DNA from: Clostridiales bacterium UBA7568
GTDB taxonomy: Bacteria > Bacillota > Clostridia > Oscillospirales > CAG-272
Direction of reading: 5' to 3'
Length of the DNA stretch: 47,646 nt
Assembly (NCBI GenBank): GCA_002479075.1
Contig: DLLG01000012.1
Coordinates: forward strand, 1-47,646
Shown: piece after piece, positions 23,887 through 32,124 of the stretch
Position numbering within the stretch: position 1 is the first letter of the stretch
Layout: each line of letters starts with the position of its first letter
Notes under the pieces: model-generated
Seen by the model: only the letters and a program-made list of their open reading frames with translations
Database searches by the model: none
Told to the model about the DNA's origin: nothing
Made by a program: the position numbers and the translations under genes

Positions 23887-25035
23887 ATGTCACAGAGATT
23901 TGTACTCAATGAAACATCTTATCACGGCAGCGGCGCTATCGCCAACATCGTGACGGAAGCACAGGCAAGAGGCTTCAAAAAAGCTCTCGTCTGCTCCGAC
24001 CCTTCCCTTGTAAAATTCGGCGTATCGCAGAAGGTAACCGACCTTCTTGACAAAGCAGGTCTTGCTTACGATATGTTCACCGAGATCAAGCCGAACCCCA
24101 CAATAGAAAACGTTCAGGCAGGCGTTGCGGCTTTCAAGAACGCAGGCGCAGATTACCTCATCGCCATCGGCGGCGGCTCGTCTATGGATACGGCAAAGGC
24201 TATCGGTATAATCATAAACAACCCCGACTTTGCGGACGTTCGTTCTCTTGAAGGCGTTGCTCCGACAAAGAACAAATCCGTTCCGATAATTGCCGTTCCG
24301 ACAACAGCAGGTACGGCAGCCGAGGTTACTATCAACTACGTTATCACAGACGTTCAGAAGAACCGCAAGATGGTTTGCGTTGACGTTCACGACATTCCAG
24401 TAGTCGCAGTTGTTGACCCCGATATGATGTCCAGTATGCCCAAGGGCCTCACAGCCGCAACAGGTATGGACGCTCTTACACACGCTATTGAAGGATATAT
24501 CACAAAGGGCGCTTGGGAACTCTCCGATATGTTCCACCTCAAAGCTATCGAAATCATTTCACGTTCTCTCCGCGGCGCAGTTGAAAACACTCCCGAAGGC
24601 AGAACAGATATGGCTCTCGGTCAGTACGTTGCAGGAATGGGCTTCTCGAACGTAGGTCTCGGCATCGTTCACTCAATGGCTCATCCTCTCGGCGCACTTT
24701 ATGACACTCCTCACGGCGTTGCAAACGCTATCATCCTTCCGACGGTTATGGAATACAATGCTCCCTGCACAGGCGATAAGTACAAATACATCGCGCAGGC
24801 TATGGGCGTTAAGGGCACGGAAAATATGACACAGGATGAATACCGCAAAGCAGCTATCGACGCTGTAAAGCAGCTTTCGAAGGATGTTGGCATTCCCGCA
24901 GACCTCAAAGAGATCGTTAAGCCCGAAGATGTTCAGTTCCTTGCAGAATCCGCTTATGCGGACGCTTGCCGTCCCGGCAACCCCAGAGACACAAGCGTTG
25001 AAGAAATCAAAGAGCTCTATCTCTCACTTATGTAA
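23887..25035 (+). CDS. fucO: Lactaldehyde reductase (iron-dependent group III alcohol dehydrogenase)
   Basis: 382 aa, the same length as E. coli FucO and similar along its whole length. NAD-binding loop IGGGSSMDT (94-102), PTTAGTAAEVTINYVIT (138-154), and the four iron ligands D195, H199, H262 and H276 are all in place. FucO reduces L-lactaldehyde, a product of fucose and rhamnose breakdown, to 1,2-propanediol and regenerates NAD+ under anaerobic conditions. GGAGG lies 10 nt before the ATG. It is followed 61 bp later by a gpsA-like gene, with a stable hairpin between. Activity on other short aldehydes or alcohols is possible. Confidence 0.93.
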   Translation: MSQRFVLNETSYHGSGAIANIVTEAQARGFKKALVCSDPSLVKFGVSQKVTDLLDKAGLAYDMFTEIKPNPTIENVQAGVAAFKNAGADYLIAIGGGSSMDTAKAIGIIINNPDFADVRSLEGVAPTKNKSVPIIAVPTTAGTAAEVTINYVITDVQKNRKMVCVDVHDIPVVAVVDPDMMSSMPKGLTAATGMDALTHAIEGYITKGAWELSDMFHLKAIEIISRSLRGAVENTPEGRTDMALGQYVAGMGFSNVGLGIVHSMAHPLGALYDTPHGVANAIILPTVMEYNAPCTGDKYKYIAQAMGVKGTENMTQDEYRKAAIDAVKQLSKDVGIPADLKEIVKPEDVQFLAESAYADACRPGNPRDTSVEEIKELYLSLM

Positions 25036-25044
25036 TAAAAACGG

Positions 25045-25068
25045 CACGGGCGGCGAAAGCCGCCCGTG
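25045..25068 (+). other. Intercistronic GNRA-loop hairpin between fucO and gpsA-like genes
   Basis: CACGGGCGGC (25045-25054), loop GAAA, GCCGCCCGTG (25059-25068): a perfect 10-bp GC-rich stem with a stabilising GAAA tetraloop but no T-tract. More likely an mRNA stability or processing element than a terminator. Confidence 0.8.
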
Positions 25069-25096
25069 TAAATTGTAAATCAAGGAGAACAATTCT

Positions 25097-26146
25097 ATGG
25101 CAGTTATCACAATCATCGGCTCGGGAATGATGGGCTCGGCTCTCGCCTTCCCGGCAAGAGAAAACGGAAATGAGGTTCGCCTCGTCGGAACTCATCTCGA
25201 CAGAGACATCATAGACGCTTGCAGAAAAACGGGTCGCCACCCGAAGTTTGAAAAAGATTTTCCCGCGGGCGTAAAATATTATCAGTTTGAAGAGGTCGGA
25301 GAAGCTCTCGTCGGCACGGATATCGTCATTGGCGGCGTCAGCAGCTTCGGCGTCGACTGGTTTGCGGAAAAGGTACTTCCCATCCTTCCGGAAAATATAA
25401 TCGTGCTCACCGTCACAAAGGGTCTTATTGATATGCCCGACGGCAAGCTTATGACATACCCCGAGTTCTGGCAGAAAAAGCTTGATGAGATCGGCAAGAA
25501 GGTCTCGCTTTGCGCTGTCGGCGGTCCCTGCACAAGCTATGAGCTCGTCGCTCACGACCAGACAGAGGTCTCGTTCTGCGGCAAGGACACAGCCGCTCTC
25601 GCAACCCTGAAAAAGGTTATGACAACAGAGTATTATCATATCAGCACAACGACTGACGTCGTCGGTATCGAAAGTGCGGTTGCACTCAAAAACGGCTATG
25701 CTCTCGGCATCGCGCTGACGATCGGTCTCAACCAGAAAGCATTCGGAATTGACAGCGTTCTGCATTTCAACTCTCAGGCAGCGGTATTCGGTCAGAGTAT
25801 GAAGGAAATGTATCGCCTCCTCGAATTCCAGAAGGCACTCACGCTCAATAACCTCGGCGTCGGCATCGGCGACCTCTATGTAACCGTTTACGGCGGCAGA
25901 ACAAGACTCGTCGGCATACTGCTCGGCAGAGGACTCAATATAGACGAAGCCCAGAAGGAGCTTGCAGGCGTAACGCTTGAGTCGCTCGTTGTTGCAAAGA
26001 GAGTTGCAAGAGCCGTCAAGATCAGCGCTGAAAAAGGCGTTCTTGATCTCGCCGATTTCCCGCTCCTTATGCATATAGACGAGATACTCACGGAGAAAAA
26101 ACCCGTGAATATTCCTTGGGAAACGTTCACATACAGCGAAAGCTGA
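25097..26146 (+). CDS. NAD(P)-dependent glycerol-3-phosphate dehydrogenase-like protein
   Basis: 349 aa; AAGGAG 8 nt before the ATG. Features of the GpsA family: dinucleotide-binding loop GSGMMGSA (8-15), VTKGL (about 117-121) as in the canonical TKG motif, GGPC in place of the usual SGPS, the catalytic-site lysine in VALKNGYALG (K198), and GIGDLYVTVYGGRTR near residue 260, matching GLGDL...SRN. It should interconvert dihydroxyacetone phosphate and glycerol-3-phosphate, but the deviations (GGPC, GGRTR) make it a divergent member, so a different phosphorylated substrate is possible. It probably shares the fucO promoter. Confidence 0.8.
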   Translation: MAVITIIGSGMMGSALAFPARENGNEVRLVGTHLDRDIIDACRKTGRHPKFEKDFPAGVKYYQFEEVGEALVGTDIVIGGVSSFGVDWFAEKVLPILPENIIVLTVTKGLIDMPDGKLMTYPEFWQKKLDEIGKKVSLCAVGGPCTSYELVAHDQTEVSFCGKDTAALATLKKVMTTEYYHISTTTDVVGIESAVALKNGYALGIALTIGLNQKAFGIDSVLHFNSQAAVFGQSMKEMYRLLEFQKALTLNNLGVGIGDLYVTVYGGRTRLVGILLGRGLNIDEAQKELAGVTLESLVVAKRVARAVKISAEKGVLDLADFPLLMHIDEILTEKKPVNIPWETFTYSES

Positions 26147-26197
26147 AAAAATCGCCCGTTTTCCCATTCAAATTTTCATAAAATTTCGAAAAAATAT

Positions 26198-26225
26198 TTG
26201 ACTTTTCGCAATTTTGTGATACAAT
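26198..26225 (+). promoter_or_regulatory. Ferredoxin promoter and leader hairpin
   Basis: TTGACT (26198-26203), 16 bp, TACAAT (26220-26225). The short leader then carries GACGGC-GCA-GCCGTC (26244-26258) ahead of the ribosome binding site ACGGAG. Confidence 0.8.
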
Positions 26226-26275
26226 GAATTGACCAATAAAAAAGACGGCGCAGCCGTCGGAACGGAGAATATATT

Positions 26276-26449
26276 ATGCCTTATGTAATCGATCTTGACA
26301 AGTGCATCGGATGCGGCGCTTGCGCAGACAACTGCCCTGTATCCTGCATTTCCGAAAAAGACGGAAAATACGTCATCAACGCTGATGAGTGTATTGACTG
26401 CGGAACCTGCGCAGGCGTTTGCCCTGTTGAGGCTCCCGCTCAGGACTGA
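26276..26449 (+). CDS. 2[4Fe-4S] ferredoxin, clostridial type
   Basis: A 57-aa protein. Two cysteine motifs, CIGCGACADNCPVSC (10-24) and CIDCGTCAGVCP (39-50), give eight ligands for two [4Fe-4S] clusters in the CxxCxxCxxxCP pattern; C24 is an additional cysteine. ACGGAG stands about 9 nt before ATG 26276. It is monocistronic, with its own promoter and a terminator shared with the convergent Rrf2 gene. It would carry low-potential electrons in the cytoplasm, for example between pyruvate:ferredoxin oxidoreductase and hydrogenase; the partner is not in the window. Confidence 0.95.
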   Translation: MPYVIDLDKCIGCGACADNCPVSCISEKDGKYVINADECIDCGTCAGVCPVEAPAQD

Positions 26450-26464
26450 TTGAAAAACAATAGT

Positions 26465-26495
26465 AAAAAACCGTCGCGGCTCAGCGGCGGTTTTT
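26465..26495. terminator. Bidirectional terminator between ferredoxin and Rrf2 genes
   Basis: AAAAACCGTCGC pairs with GCGGCGGTTTTT (one G-T pair) around a 6-nt loop, with A/T runs on both sides. It separates two convergent genes. Confidence 0.88.
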
Positions 26496-26498
26496 GCT

Positions 26499-26924
26499 TT
26501 ATATGACATAATTATCCGCTGCATCGCCCTGCGCAAGCGACGAAAGCGTTATTCCGCGGAAATATTCAAGCGTCAGTTTGTAATAATCTTTCCAGACAGA
26601 TAGCGTCCGACATTCGGCGGCTCTTGCGCAACCGCTCTCCCCGCCTTCAAGACAGGCGACAGGCGCAATCTCCTCTCCGGCAGCAAGGAGCACATCGAGC
26701 ACGGTGCAGTCATCGGGATCGACAGAAAGACGGTATCCTCCGCCCTTTCCGTGTGACCCTTCGACAAGCCCGCATTTCGTCAGCGCGGGCATAATCCTCT
26801 CCATATATTTTACGGAAAGCCCCTGCCTGTCCGCAATTTCTTTCATCGGTGTATATCCCGCTCCGCGATGCTCTGCGAGATCAACCATAACCCTCAGCGC
26901 ATATCTTCCCTTTGTCGTTATCAT
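26499..26924 (-). CDS. Rrf2 family regulator with IscR-like cysteines
   Basis: 141 aa. An N-terminal winged helix opens with MITTKGRYALRVMVDLA and contains MKEIADRQGLSVKYMERIMPAL, typical of Rrf2 proteins. Three cysteines, C91, C99 and C105 (spacing x7, x5), sit where IscR binds its [2Fe-2S] cluster (spacing x5, x5), so an iron-sulfur sensing regulator is more likely than a cluster-free CymR. The start codon is 4 bp after the mnmA stop, with AAGGA inside the end of mnmA. The obvious target is the cysK promoter at the head of its own operon. Confidence 0.88.
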   Translation of the reverse strand: MITTKGRYALRVMVDLAEHRGAGYTPMKEIADRQGLSVKYMERIMPALTKCGLVEGSHGKGGGYRLSVDPDDCTVLDVLLAAGEEIAPVACLEGGESGCARAAECRTLSVWKDYYKLTLEYFRGITLSSLAQGDAADNYVI

Positions 26925-26928
26925 AAAA

Positions 26929-28014
26929 TCATCCTTTATTTTGATTTTCGCTATTCTCTATGACCCCGCCGCCAAGGACGGTGTCGCCGTCGTAAATCAC
27001 AGCCGCCTGTCCGGGAGTGATCGCTCTTTGCGGCTCGTCAAAGACGATATTCGCCCTGCTTTCTCCGATCGGAATAACGGTTGCCCATTGCTCCGGTTGA
27101 CGGTAACGTATCTTCGCCTTGCACCTTAGCGGCTCCTTCGGCGCCTCGCCCGATATCCAGTTAAAATCGCAGACGGTCGCCTCGCGCGAGAAAAGCTCCT
27201 CCGCTTCTCCGAGGACAACAGTATTACTCTCCGCGCAAATCCGGCAGACATATCTTTTTCCGGGAAGTGGTATTCCAAGACCCCTGTGCTGACCGATTGT
27301 ATAATGAATTATCCCGCTGTGCTCGCCGAGGATGTTTCCATCCGTGTCAACAAAACTGCCGCGGGGCGACTTTTTCCCGCTGTGAAGCTCGACGATTTTC
27401 GCATAGTCGCCGTCCGGGACAAAGCATATGTCCTGACTGTCCGGTTTTGCGGCATTGAAAAATCCGCTCTCCGCCGCAATTTTCCGCGTTTCGCTCTTTT
27501 CAAGGTTACCGAGAGGAAAAAGCGTTCTCGCAAGCTGGCTCTGTGTCATAGAATAAAGCACATAACTCTGATCCTTTGAAGGGTCAACAGCTTTTTTCAG
27601 CACGTACTTTTCGCCCTTCCGTTCTATCCGCGCATAGTGCCCCGTTGCAATCTTTTCGCAGCCGAGAATATCCGCGCGTGAAAAGAGCTTATCGAATTTC
27701 ATATACCTGTTGCAATCTATGCAGGGGTTCGGCGTTATGCCGTTTATATATGAAGACACGAATTTATCTATTATCTTTTCCCTGAAATCGTCTGCAAAAT
27801 TGAAAACATAATGCTTCATACCGAGCTTATATGCAACGCTCTGTGCGTCGAAAACGTCATCAAGTGAGCAGCAACTATGCTCGCGCACAACGTCTGCGTC
27901 CGCGTTTTCATACAGCTTCATCGTACAGCCTATGCAGGTATTTCCTTCGTCGCAAAGGAGCTTCGCCGCGACGGAAGAATCAACTCCGCCGCTCATTGCA
28001 ACAAGTATTTTCAT
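26929..28014 (-). CDS. mnmA: tRNA-specific 2-thiouridylase MnmA
   Basis: 361 aa from ATG 28014 (GGAG 7 nt upstream; earlier in-frame starts fall in a hairpin). The PP-loop SGGVDSSV (8-15) binds ATP. C98 in NPCIDCN and C197 in SQDICFVPDG are the catalytic pair that carries the persulfide. GIIHYTIGQHRGLG is the family signature. The enzyme makes 2-thiouridine at position 34 of Lys, Glu and Gln tRNAs. In many Firmicutes mnmA lies next to a cysteine desulfurase; here it follows cysK and precedes the rrf2 gene instead, so sulfur must come from a desulfurase elsewhere. Confidence 0.95.
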   Translation of the reverse strand: MKILVAMSGGVDSSVAAKLLCDEGNTCIGCTMKLYENADADVVREHSCCSLDDVFDAQSVAYKLGMKHYVFNFADDFREKIIDKFVSSYINGITPNPCIDCNRYMKFDKLFSRADILGCEKIATGHYARIERKGEKYVLKKAVDPSKDQSYVLYSMTQSQLARTLFPLGNLEKSETRKIAAESGFFNAAKPDSQDICFVPDGDYAKIVELHSGKKSPRGSFVDTDGNILGEHSGIIHYTIGQHRGLGIPLPGKRYVCRICAESNTVVLGEAEELFSREATVCDFNWISGEAPKEPLRCKAKIRYRQPEQWATVIPIGESRANIVFDEPQRAITPGQAAVIYDGDTVLGGGVIENSENQNKG

Positions 28015-28026
28015 ATTTTCACTCCG

Positions 28027-28058
28027 AAATGTCCCAAAGGAAAACCTTTGGGACATTT
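28027..28058 (-). other. Strong hairpin between cysK and mnmA
   Basis: A perfect 14-bp stem, AAATGTCCCAAAGG (28027-28040) with 28045-28058 and a 4-nt loop. On the minus strand it is followed directly by CGGAG, the mnmA ribosome binding site, with only three T, so termination should be partial. On the plus strand it is followed by TTGTTT. Confidence 0.85.
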
Positions 28059-28071
28059 TTGTTTACTTTAA

Positions 28072-29004
28072 TCAGTCCGCAAAGAGCGGGGTTGAAAGGT
28101 ACCTGTCTCCCGTGTCCGGGAAAAGAACAACTATGTTCTTCCCTGCGTTTTCGGGGCGCTTTGCAAGCTCAATCGCCGCGGAAAGTGCCGCACCGGACGA
28201 AATGCCGACAAGCACACCCTCTTTTTTGCCGATCAGCTTACCAGTTGCAAAGGCGTCCTCGTTCGAAACGGGGATTATCTCGTCATAAACCTTCGTGTCA
28301 AGCACGTCGGGAACAAAGCCCGCGCCGATTCCCTGAATCTTATGCGCTCCGGCAACGCCCGTCGAAAGTACAGCCGAGGTTGCAGGTTCAACCGCAACGA
28401 CCTTAACGTCAGGCTTTTTGGATTTGAGATATTCGCCGACGCCCGTTATCGTGCCGCCCGTGCCGACACCTGCGACGAAAATATCGACATTTCCGTCCGT
28501 GTCCTCGTAAATTTCGGGACCGGTGTGTTCAAAATGCGCCTTCGGGTTTGCGGGATTGACAAACTGACCTGGAATAAAGCTGTTCGGAATCTCCTTTGCA
28601 AGCTCATCCGCCTTTGCGATTGCGCCCTTCATTCCCTTTGCGCCCTCTGTCAGAACGAGCTCGGCGCCGTACGCCTTCATTATCTGTCTGCGCTCGACAG
28701 ACATCGTTTCCGGCATTACAATTATGATTCTGTAACCCCTTGCAGCCGCAACGGATGCAAGCCCTATACCTGTATTACCGGAGGTCGGCTCGATTATAAC
28801 AGAGCCCTTTTTGAGAAGCCCCTTCTCCTCCGCGTCGTCTATCATCGCCTTTGCGATTCTGTCCTTGACGGAGCCCGCCGGATTGAAATATTCCAGCTTT
28901 GCAAGGATTTTCGCTTTCAGTCCGAGCTCTTTTTCTATGTGAGTCAGCTCCATAAGCGGCGTTCCGCCGATGAGCTCATCCGCCGATCTGTATATCTTTG
29001 ACAT
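28072..29004 (-). CDS. cysK: Cysteine synthase A (O-acetylserine sulfhydrylase)
   Basis: 310 aa. The fold-type II PLP lysine is K47 in NPAGSVKDR, the phosphate-binding loop TSGNTG is 74-79, and GTGGTITGVG and SSGAALSAA line the cofactor pocket. The enzyme makes cysteine from O-acetylserine and sulfide in the cytoplasm. AAAGGAG precedes the ATG. It heads the minus-strand operon cysK-mnmA-rrf2 from a promoter with an inverted repeat downstream of its -10 box. Confidence 0.95.
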   Translation of the reverse strand: MSKIYRSADELIGGTPLMELTHIEKELGLKAKILAKLEYFNPAGSVKDRIAKAMIDDAEEKGLLKKGSVIIEPTSGNTGIGLASVAAARGYRIIIVMPETMSVERRQIMKAYGAELVLTEGAKGMKGAIAKADELAKEIPNSFIPGQFVNPANPKAHFEHTGPEIYEDTDGNVDIFVAGVGTGGTITGVGEYLKSKKPDVKVVAVEPATSAVLSTGVAGAHKIQGIGAGFVPDVLDTKVYDEIIPVSNEDAFATGKLIGKKEGVLVGISSGAALSAAIELAKRPENAGKNIVVLFPDTGDRYLSTPLFAD

Positions 29005-29041
29005 AATTTTTTCTCCTTTTGGTCGATTCGTCGTTTTAATT

Positions 29042-29095
29042 CCTACTTATCAGGTAGGTTGGTATTATAATATCGTGTCGCGGGACGTTTGTCAA
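29042..29095 (-). promoter_or_regulatory. cysK promoter with candidate Rrf2 operator
   Basis: On the minus strand TTGACA (29095-29090), 17 bp, TATTAT (29072-29067). Just downstream, overlapping the expected start site, is the inverted repeat CCTAC-N7-GTAGG (29042-29058). Autoregulation by the Rrf2 protein of the same operon is inferred. Confidence 0.72.
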
Positions 29096-29155
29096 TAGTT
29101 TTCTGGAAAAATTTTTATGATTTTTCCCGCAAAAACGCATTTTTTTCAAATAATA

Positions 29156-29184
29156 TTGAAAAAATCCCGCCGGAATGATATATT
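29156..29184 (+). promoter_or_regulatory. Promoter of the GH94 gene
   Basis: TTGAAA (29156-29161), 17 bp, TATATT (29179-29184) with a TGA extended -10. It is divergent from the cysK promoter. Confidence 0.75.
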
Positions 29185-29215
29185 ATTCGTAGTAATAAGT
29201 TAAGGTGGAATCGCA

Positions 29216-32107
29216 ATGTCACTTACAAGAGAAAATGCGCGGGACAGAATACCGTCCCTGCATAAAGATCCGAAGGTCGTCTTCGGAAATACGGCTGAAA
29301 ATATAACAGATATGACCGAGACAGACGGCAGACTTCTCTGCGTCTGCGGGCTTCCCTTTTATGCGCCGATATGTTTGGCACTTGAAAACGATGATGTCAT
29401 CTCCCGCTATCTTTCGAAATACCGCGGCTGTGATAACCTCTTCTCGTTTTCAAAAGGCTCCGTCCGTCATTTTTCGGGCAGGGACGAAATTTCTCTCCCG
29501 AAAGAAATATCGGAAAGGCTTATCGGGCTTGCCTCTGCCGTTGTTTGCGCAAGGGGCGGGATAGGCGATGAAGGCGAGCACATAATAGACCTCAAAACGC
29601 CGAAAATCGGCTGTCATTATGATATAAACCTCCTCCTTGGCAACAGAACGGATTTCCCCTCGCCTATGATGACAACGCCGAAAAGCGCGGTCGATTCGCT
29701 CGGCAGAGGGTCATTCCGCGCGGGCGCGGCAAAGCAGGTGCTCGCAACAAGGTACACCCTCAATCCCGAAGAAAACGGTGACCCCGCAAACCGCCAGTTT
29801 TATATATATGAAGGAGGCAGGCAGATATTCTATTCAGCAAACATCCGGGAAAATGTCAAAACCGCGGTTTGCCGCCATATGAGAAACAGAACAGAGATCG
29901 AATATGAGACAGAATGTGGGCTGAAAATAAAGAGAACGATATTCATCCTCCCGCAGGACGAAGGTATGCCGGAGGCTACGGAAGCGCAGATTATAAGCAT
30001 TGAAAACACATCCGGAAAAGGCAGAACGCTCCGGATCGTCGCAAGCGGTGCCTTCGGGCTTTGCTCGCCGGAATCGACTATGAACGACATCATCTATGCA
30101 AGCGTCACCTGGGAGGGCGGCGTTACCTGCGAGGACGGCAAGCCCGTTTTCGTAACGCCGCATCCGAACCCGAAATACCTTTCCCCGCAGAAACGCTTTG
30201 CAACTCTTATTTCGGGCGGCAAATGCTTTGATAACTACTGCACAAGCTATTCCGAGTTCATCGGAAACGGCTCGCTTGAGCACCCCGCCGGCGGAGCAAA
30301 GCTTTCGTCAAAGAAAGCGAGAAAGACCGTTTCCTTCTTTGCTATGGAAAAATCGGTCTCCGTAAAGTCCGGCGAAAAAGCGGAGCTTCTGTCTCTTGTC
30401 GGAATGATGACCGTTCCCGGCGGAGACGACGCGCAGTTCCTCTCCGCTCTTGAAAAGTTGCTTGAAAAATACAGAGCGGACGGTGCGGCGGAGGAAGCGC
30501 TCGAAAGGCAGATAAAATTCTCACGCGATTTTGCGTCGTATATAAAAATATCATCCGGCGACAGACTCTTTGACACATACACAGGCGAAAATCTGCCGTT
30601 TCAGGTCTGTTATCAGTCGTTTGTGTCACGCTCGTTTGCCTGGGCGCAAAAGGCTTTCCGCGAAATAGGCTTCCGCGAAATTCAGGATCTTGAAGCCGCG
30701 CTTTATTATTTCGTTTCGATGGGCAAAAGCGGTCTCGTCCGCGAAATGCTCCTTTCGTGGGTTCGCAATGTCTATGAAATGGGATATGCAAACCATAATT
30801 TCTATGAAACCGGCAAAGAGCCGGGTATCTGCTCGGATGACGGGCTCTGGCTTGCGCAGGCGGTTTACAGATACGTCACCCTGACGGGGGACACGGATTT
30901 TCTTCTGACAGAAGAGATCACAGCCGAGGGCACAAGCCGCAGAACCGTTTTTGAAACGCTACTGAAAACCGTCGAATACAGCGGAAAGATTTCCGTCGGT
31001 GCTCACGGCCTGCCTCTTATGGACAGAGGCGACTGGAACGACTGTCTCCGCCTTGATGCGGACTTCCTCCCCGGCCCCGAAAAGCAGGTAAAATACGAGG
31101 AGCAGCTAAGGAAAAACGGGCAAAAATACGGCGTACCGCTTGAAAATGACCTCTCCGAAAGCGTTATGAACGCGTTTCTGCTGAAAATCGCATATGACGA
31201 AATCTCGGAGCTTGCAGATATGCTCGGAAAAGCAAAGGTAGCGGAAGAAATAAGAAAGAGTTCAGAGGAGCTTACAGCGAAAATTCAGCAGAATTGCTGG
31301 AAAAACGGATTTTTCGTCCGTGCGATGATAGGCGGAGAGAGAGGCGCAGGCTATCTCGGCTCCGCGGGCGACAGACTCAGCGCAGACGAGAGCATAGACG
31401 GCACGTACTATCTCAATTCCTTCTCGTGGTCAATACTTTCCGGAGTTGCGACGGAAAATCAGATTTCCGAAATGCTCGGAAAGGTCAATAAATATCTCCG
31501 CACGGGGGCCGGGCTCAAGCTCTGCACGCCCGCGGCGCTCGAAAGGCTGAAGGCGGGCAATTCCGCCGTCAACTATTTCCCCGGCGACAGAGAAAACGGC
31601 GGCGTTTTCAAGCACGCAAATATGATGGCAACCGCCGCAATGCTGAAAGCCGCAAAGCAGGTAAAAGACGAAACTCTCGCCGCCGCACTTGCTTCCCTTG
31701 CATTTGAGACAATCGGCTTCATTTTGCCTTATAAAACTCTTGAAAACCCGTTCGTTCTGAAGGGTAACCCGCGCTACTGCACGCAGTACAACAACAGTCA
31801 ATCCGGAGAAAACATCGGTCCTATGCTCTCCGGAACAGCGAGCTGGCTTGCGCTGACACTCTTTGAAATGCTCGGCATTGAATACACAAAGGACGGCATT
31901 TCCCTTTCGCCGGTCATTTTCCCCGACAAAACGGAAATGAGCTATAAGATCAAGACGGGCGGTGCGACACTTGACGTAACCGTCAGAAAGCCGCTCGGCT
32001 TTGCGAGGGTCGGCGGAAAAACGCTGTGCACACTCGACGGCGCCCCCTCATCGCTCACCCTGCCCCGCGGCATAAAGGGCGAGCACAAAATAGTCATTAC
32101 ATTATAA
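29216..32107 (+). CDS. Glycoside phosphorylase, GH94 (cellobiose phosphorylase-like)
   Basis: 963 aa without signal peptide, so cytoplasmic. AAGGTGG precedes the ATG by 7 nt. The N-terminal half is a beta-sandwich (about 1-400). The helical (alpha/alpha)6 half contains GDWNDCL (605-611), the GH94 motif whose second Asp (D609) is the general acid, and NHNFYETGKEPGICSDDGLW, part of the subsite wall. GH94 enzymes cleave beta-glucosidic or related disaccharides with phosphate to give a sugar-1-phosphate. At 963 residues it is longer than cellobiose phosphorylases (about 800), so substrate may be another beta-linked oligosaccharide. An aminopeptidase gene follows 17 bp later. Confidence 0.83.
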   Translation: MSLTRENARDRIPSLHKDPKVVFGNTAENITDMTETDGRLLCVCGLPFYAPICLALENDDVISRYLSKYRGCDNLFSFSKGSVRHFSGRDEISLPKEISERLIGLASAVVCARGGIGDEGEHIIDLKTPKIGCHYDINLLLGNRTDFPSPMMTTPKSAVDSLGRGSFRAGAAKQVLATRYTLNPEENGDPANRQFYIYEGGRQIFYSANIRENVKTAVCRHMRNRTEIEYETECGLKIKRTIFILPQDEGMPEATEAQIISIENTSGKGRTLRIVASGAFGLCSPESTMNDIIYASVTWEGGVTCEDGKPVFVTPHPNPKYLSPQKRFATLISGGKCFDNYCTSYSEFIGNGSLEHPAGGAKLSSKKARKTVSFFAMEKSVSVKSGEKAELLSLVGMMTVPGGDDAQFLSALEKLLEKYRADGAAEEALERQIKFSRDFASYIKISSGDRLFDTYTGENLPFQVCYQSFVSRSFAWAQKAFREIGFREIQDLEAALYYFVSMGKSGLVREMLLSWVRNVYEMGYANHNFYETGKEPGICSDDGLWLAQAVYRYVTLTGDTDFLLTEEITAEGTSRRTVFETLLKTVEYSGKISVGAHGLPLMDRGDWNDCLRLDADFLPGPEKQVKYEEQLRKNGQKYGVPLENDLSESVMNAFLLKIAYDEISELADMLGKAKVAEEIRKSSEELTAKIQQNCWKNGFFVRAMIGGERGAGYLGSAGDRLSADESIDGTYYLNSFSWSILSGVATENQISEMLGKVNKYLRTGAGLKLCTPAALERLKAGNSAVNYFPGDRENGGVFKHANMMATAAMLKAAKQVKDETLAAALASLAFETIGFILPYKTLENPFVLKGNPRYCTQYNNSQSGENIGPMLSGTASWLALTLFEMLGIEYTKDGISLSPVIFPDKTEMSYKIKTGGATLDVTVRKPLGFARVGGKTLCTLDGAPSSLTLPRGIKGEHKIVITL

Positions 32108-32124
32108 TAAAGGAAGGATAAATT

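Noticed and set aside
25028..26167. A 379-codon open frame on the minus strand opposite the gpsA-like gene
   Set aside because: Codon-bias shadow: the plus-strand frame has recognisable GpsA motifs, a ribosome binding site and an operon context; the minus-strand product has no domain and no binding site.
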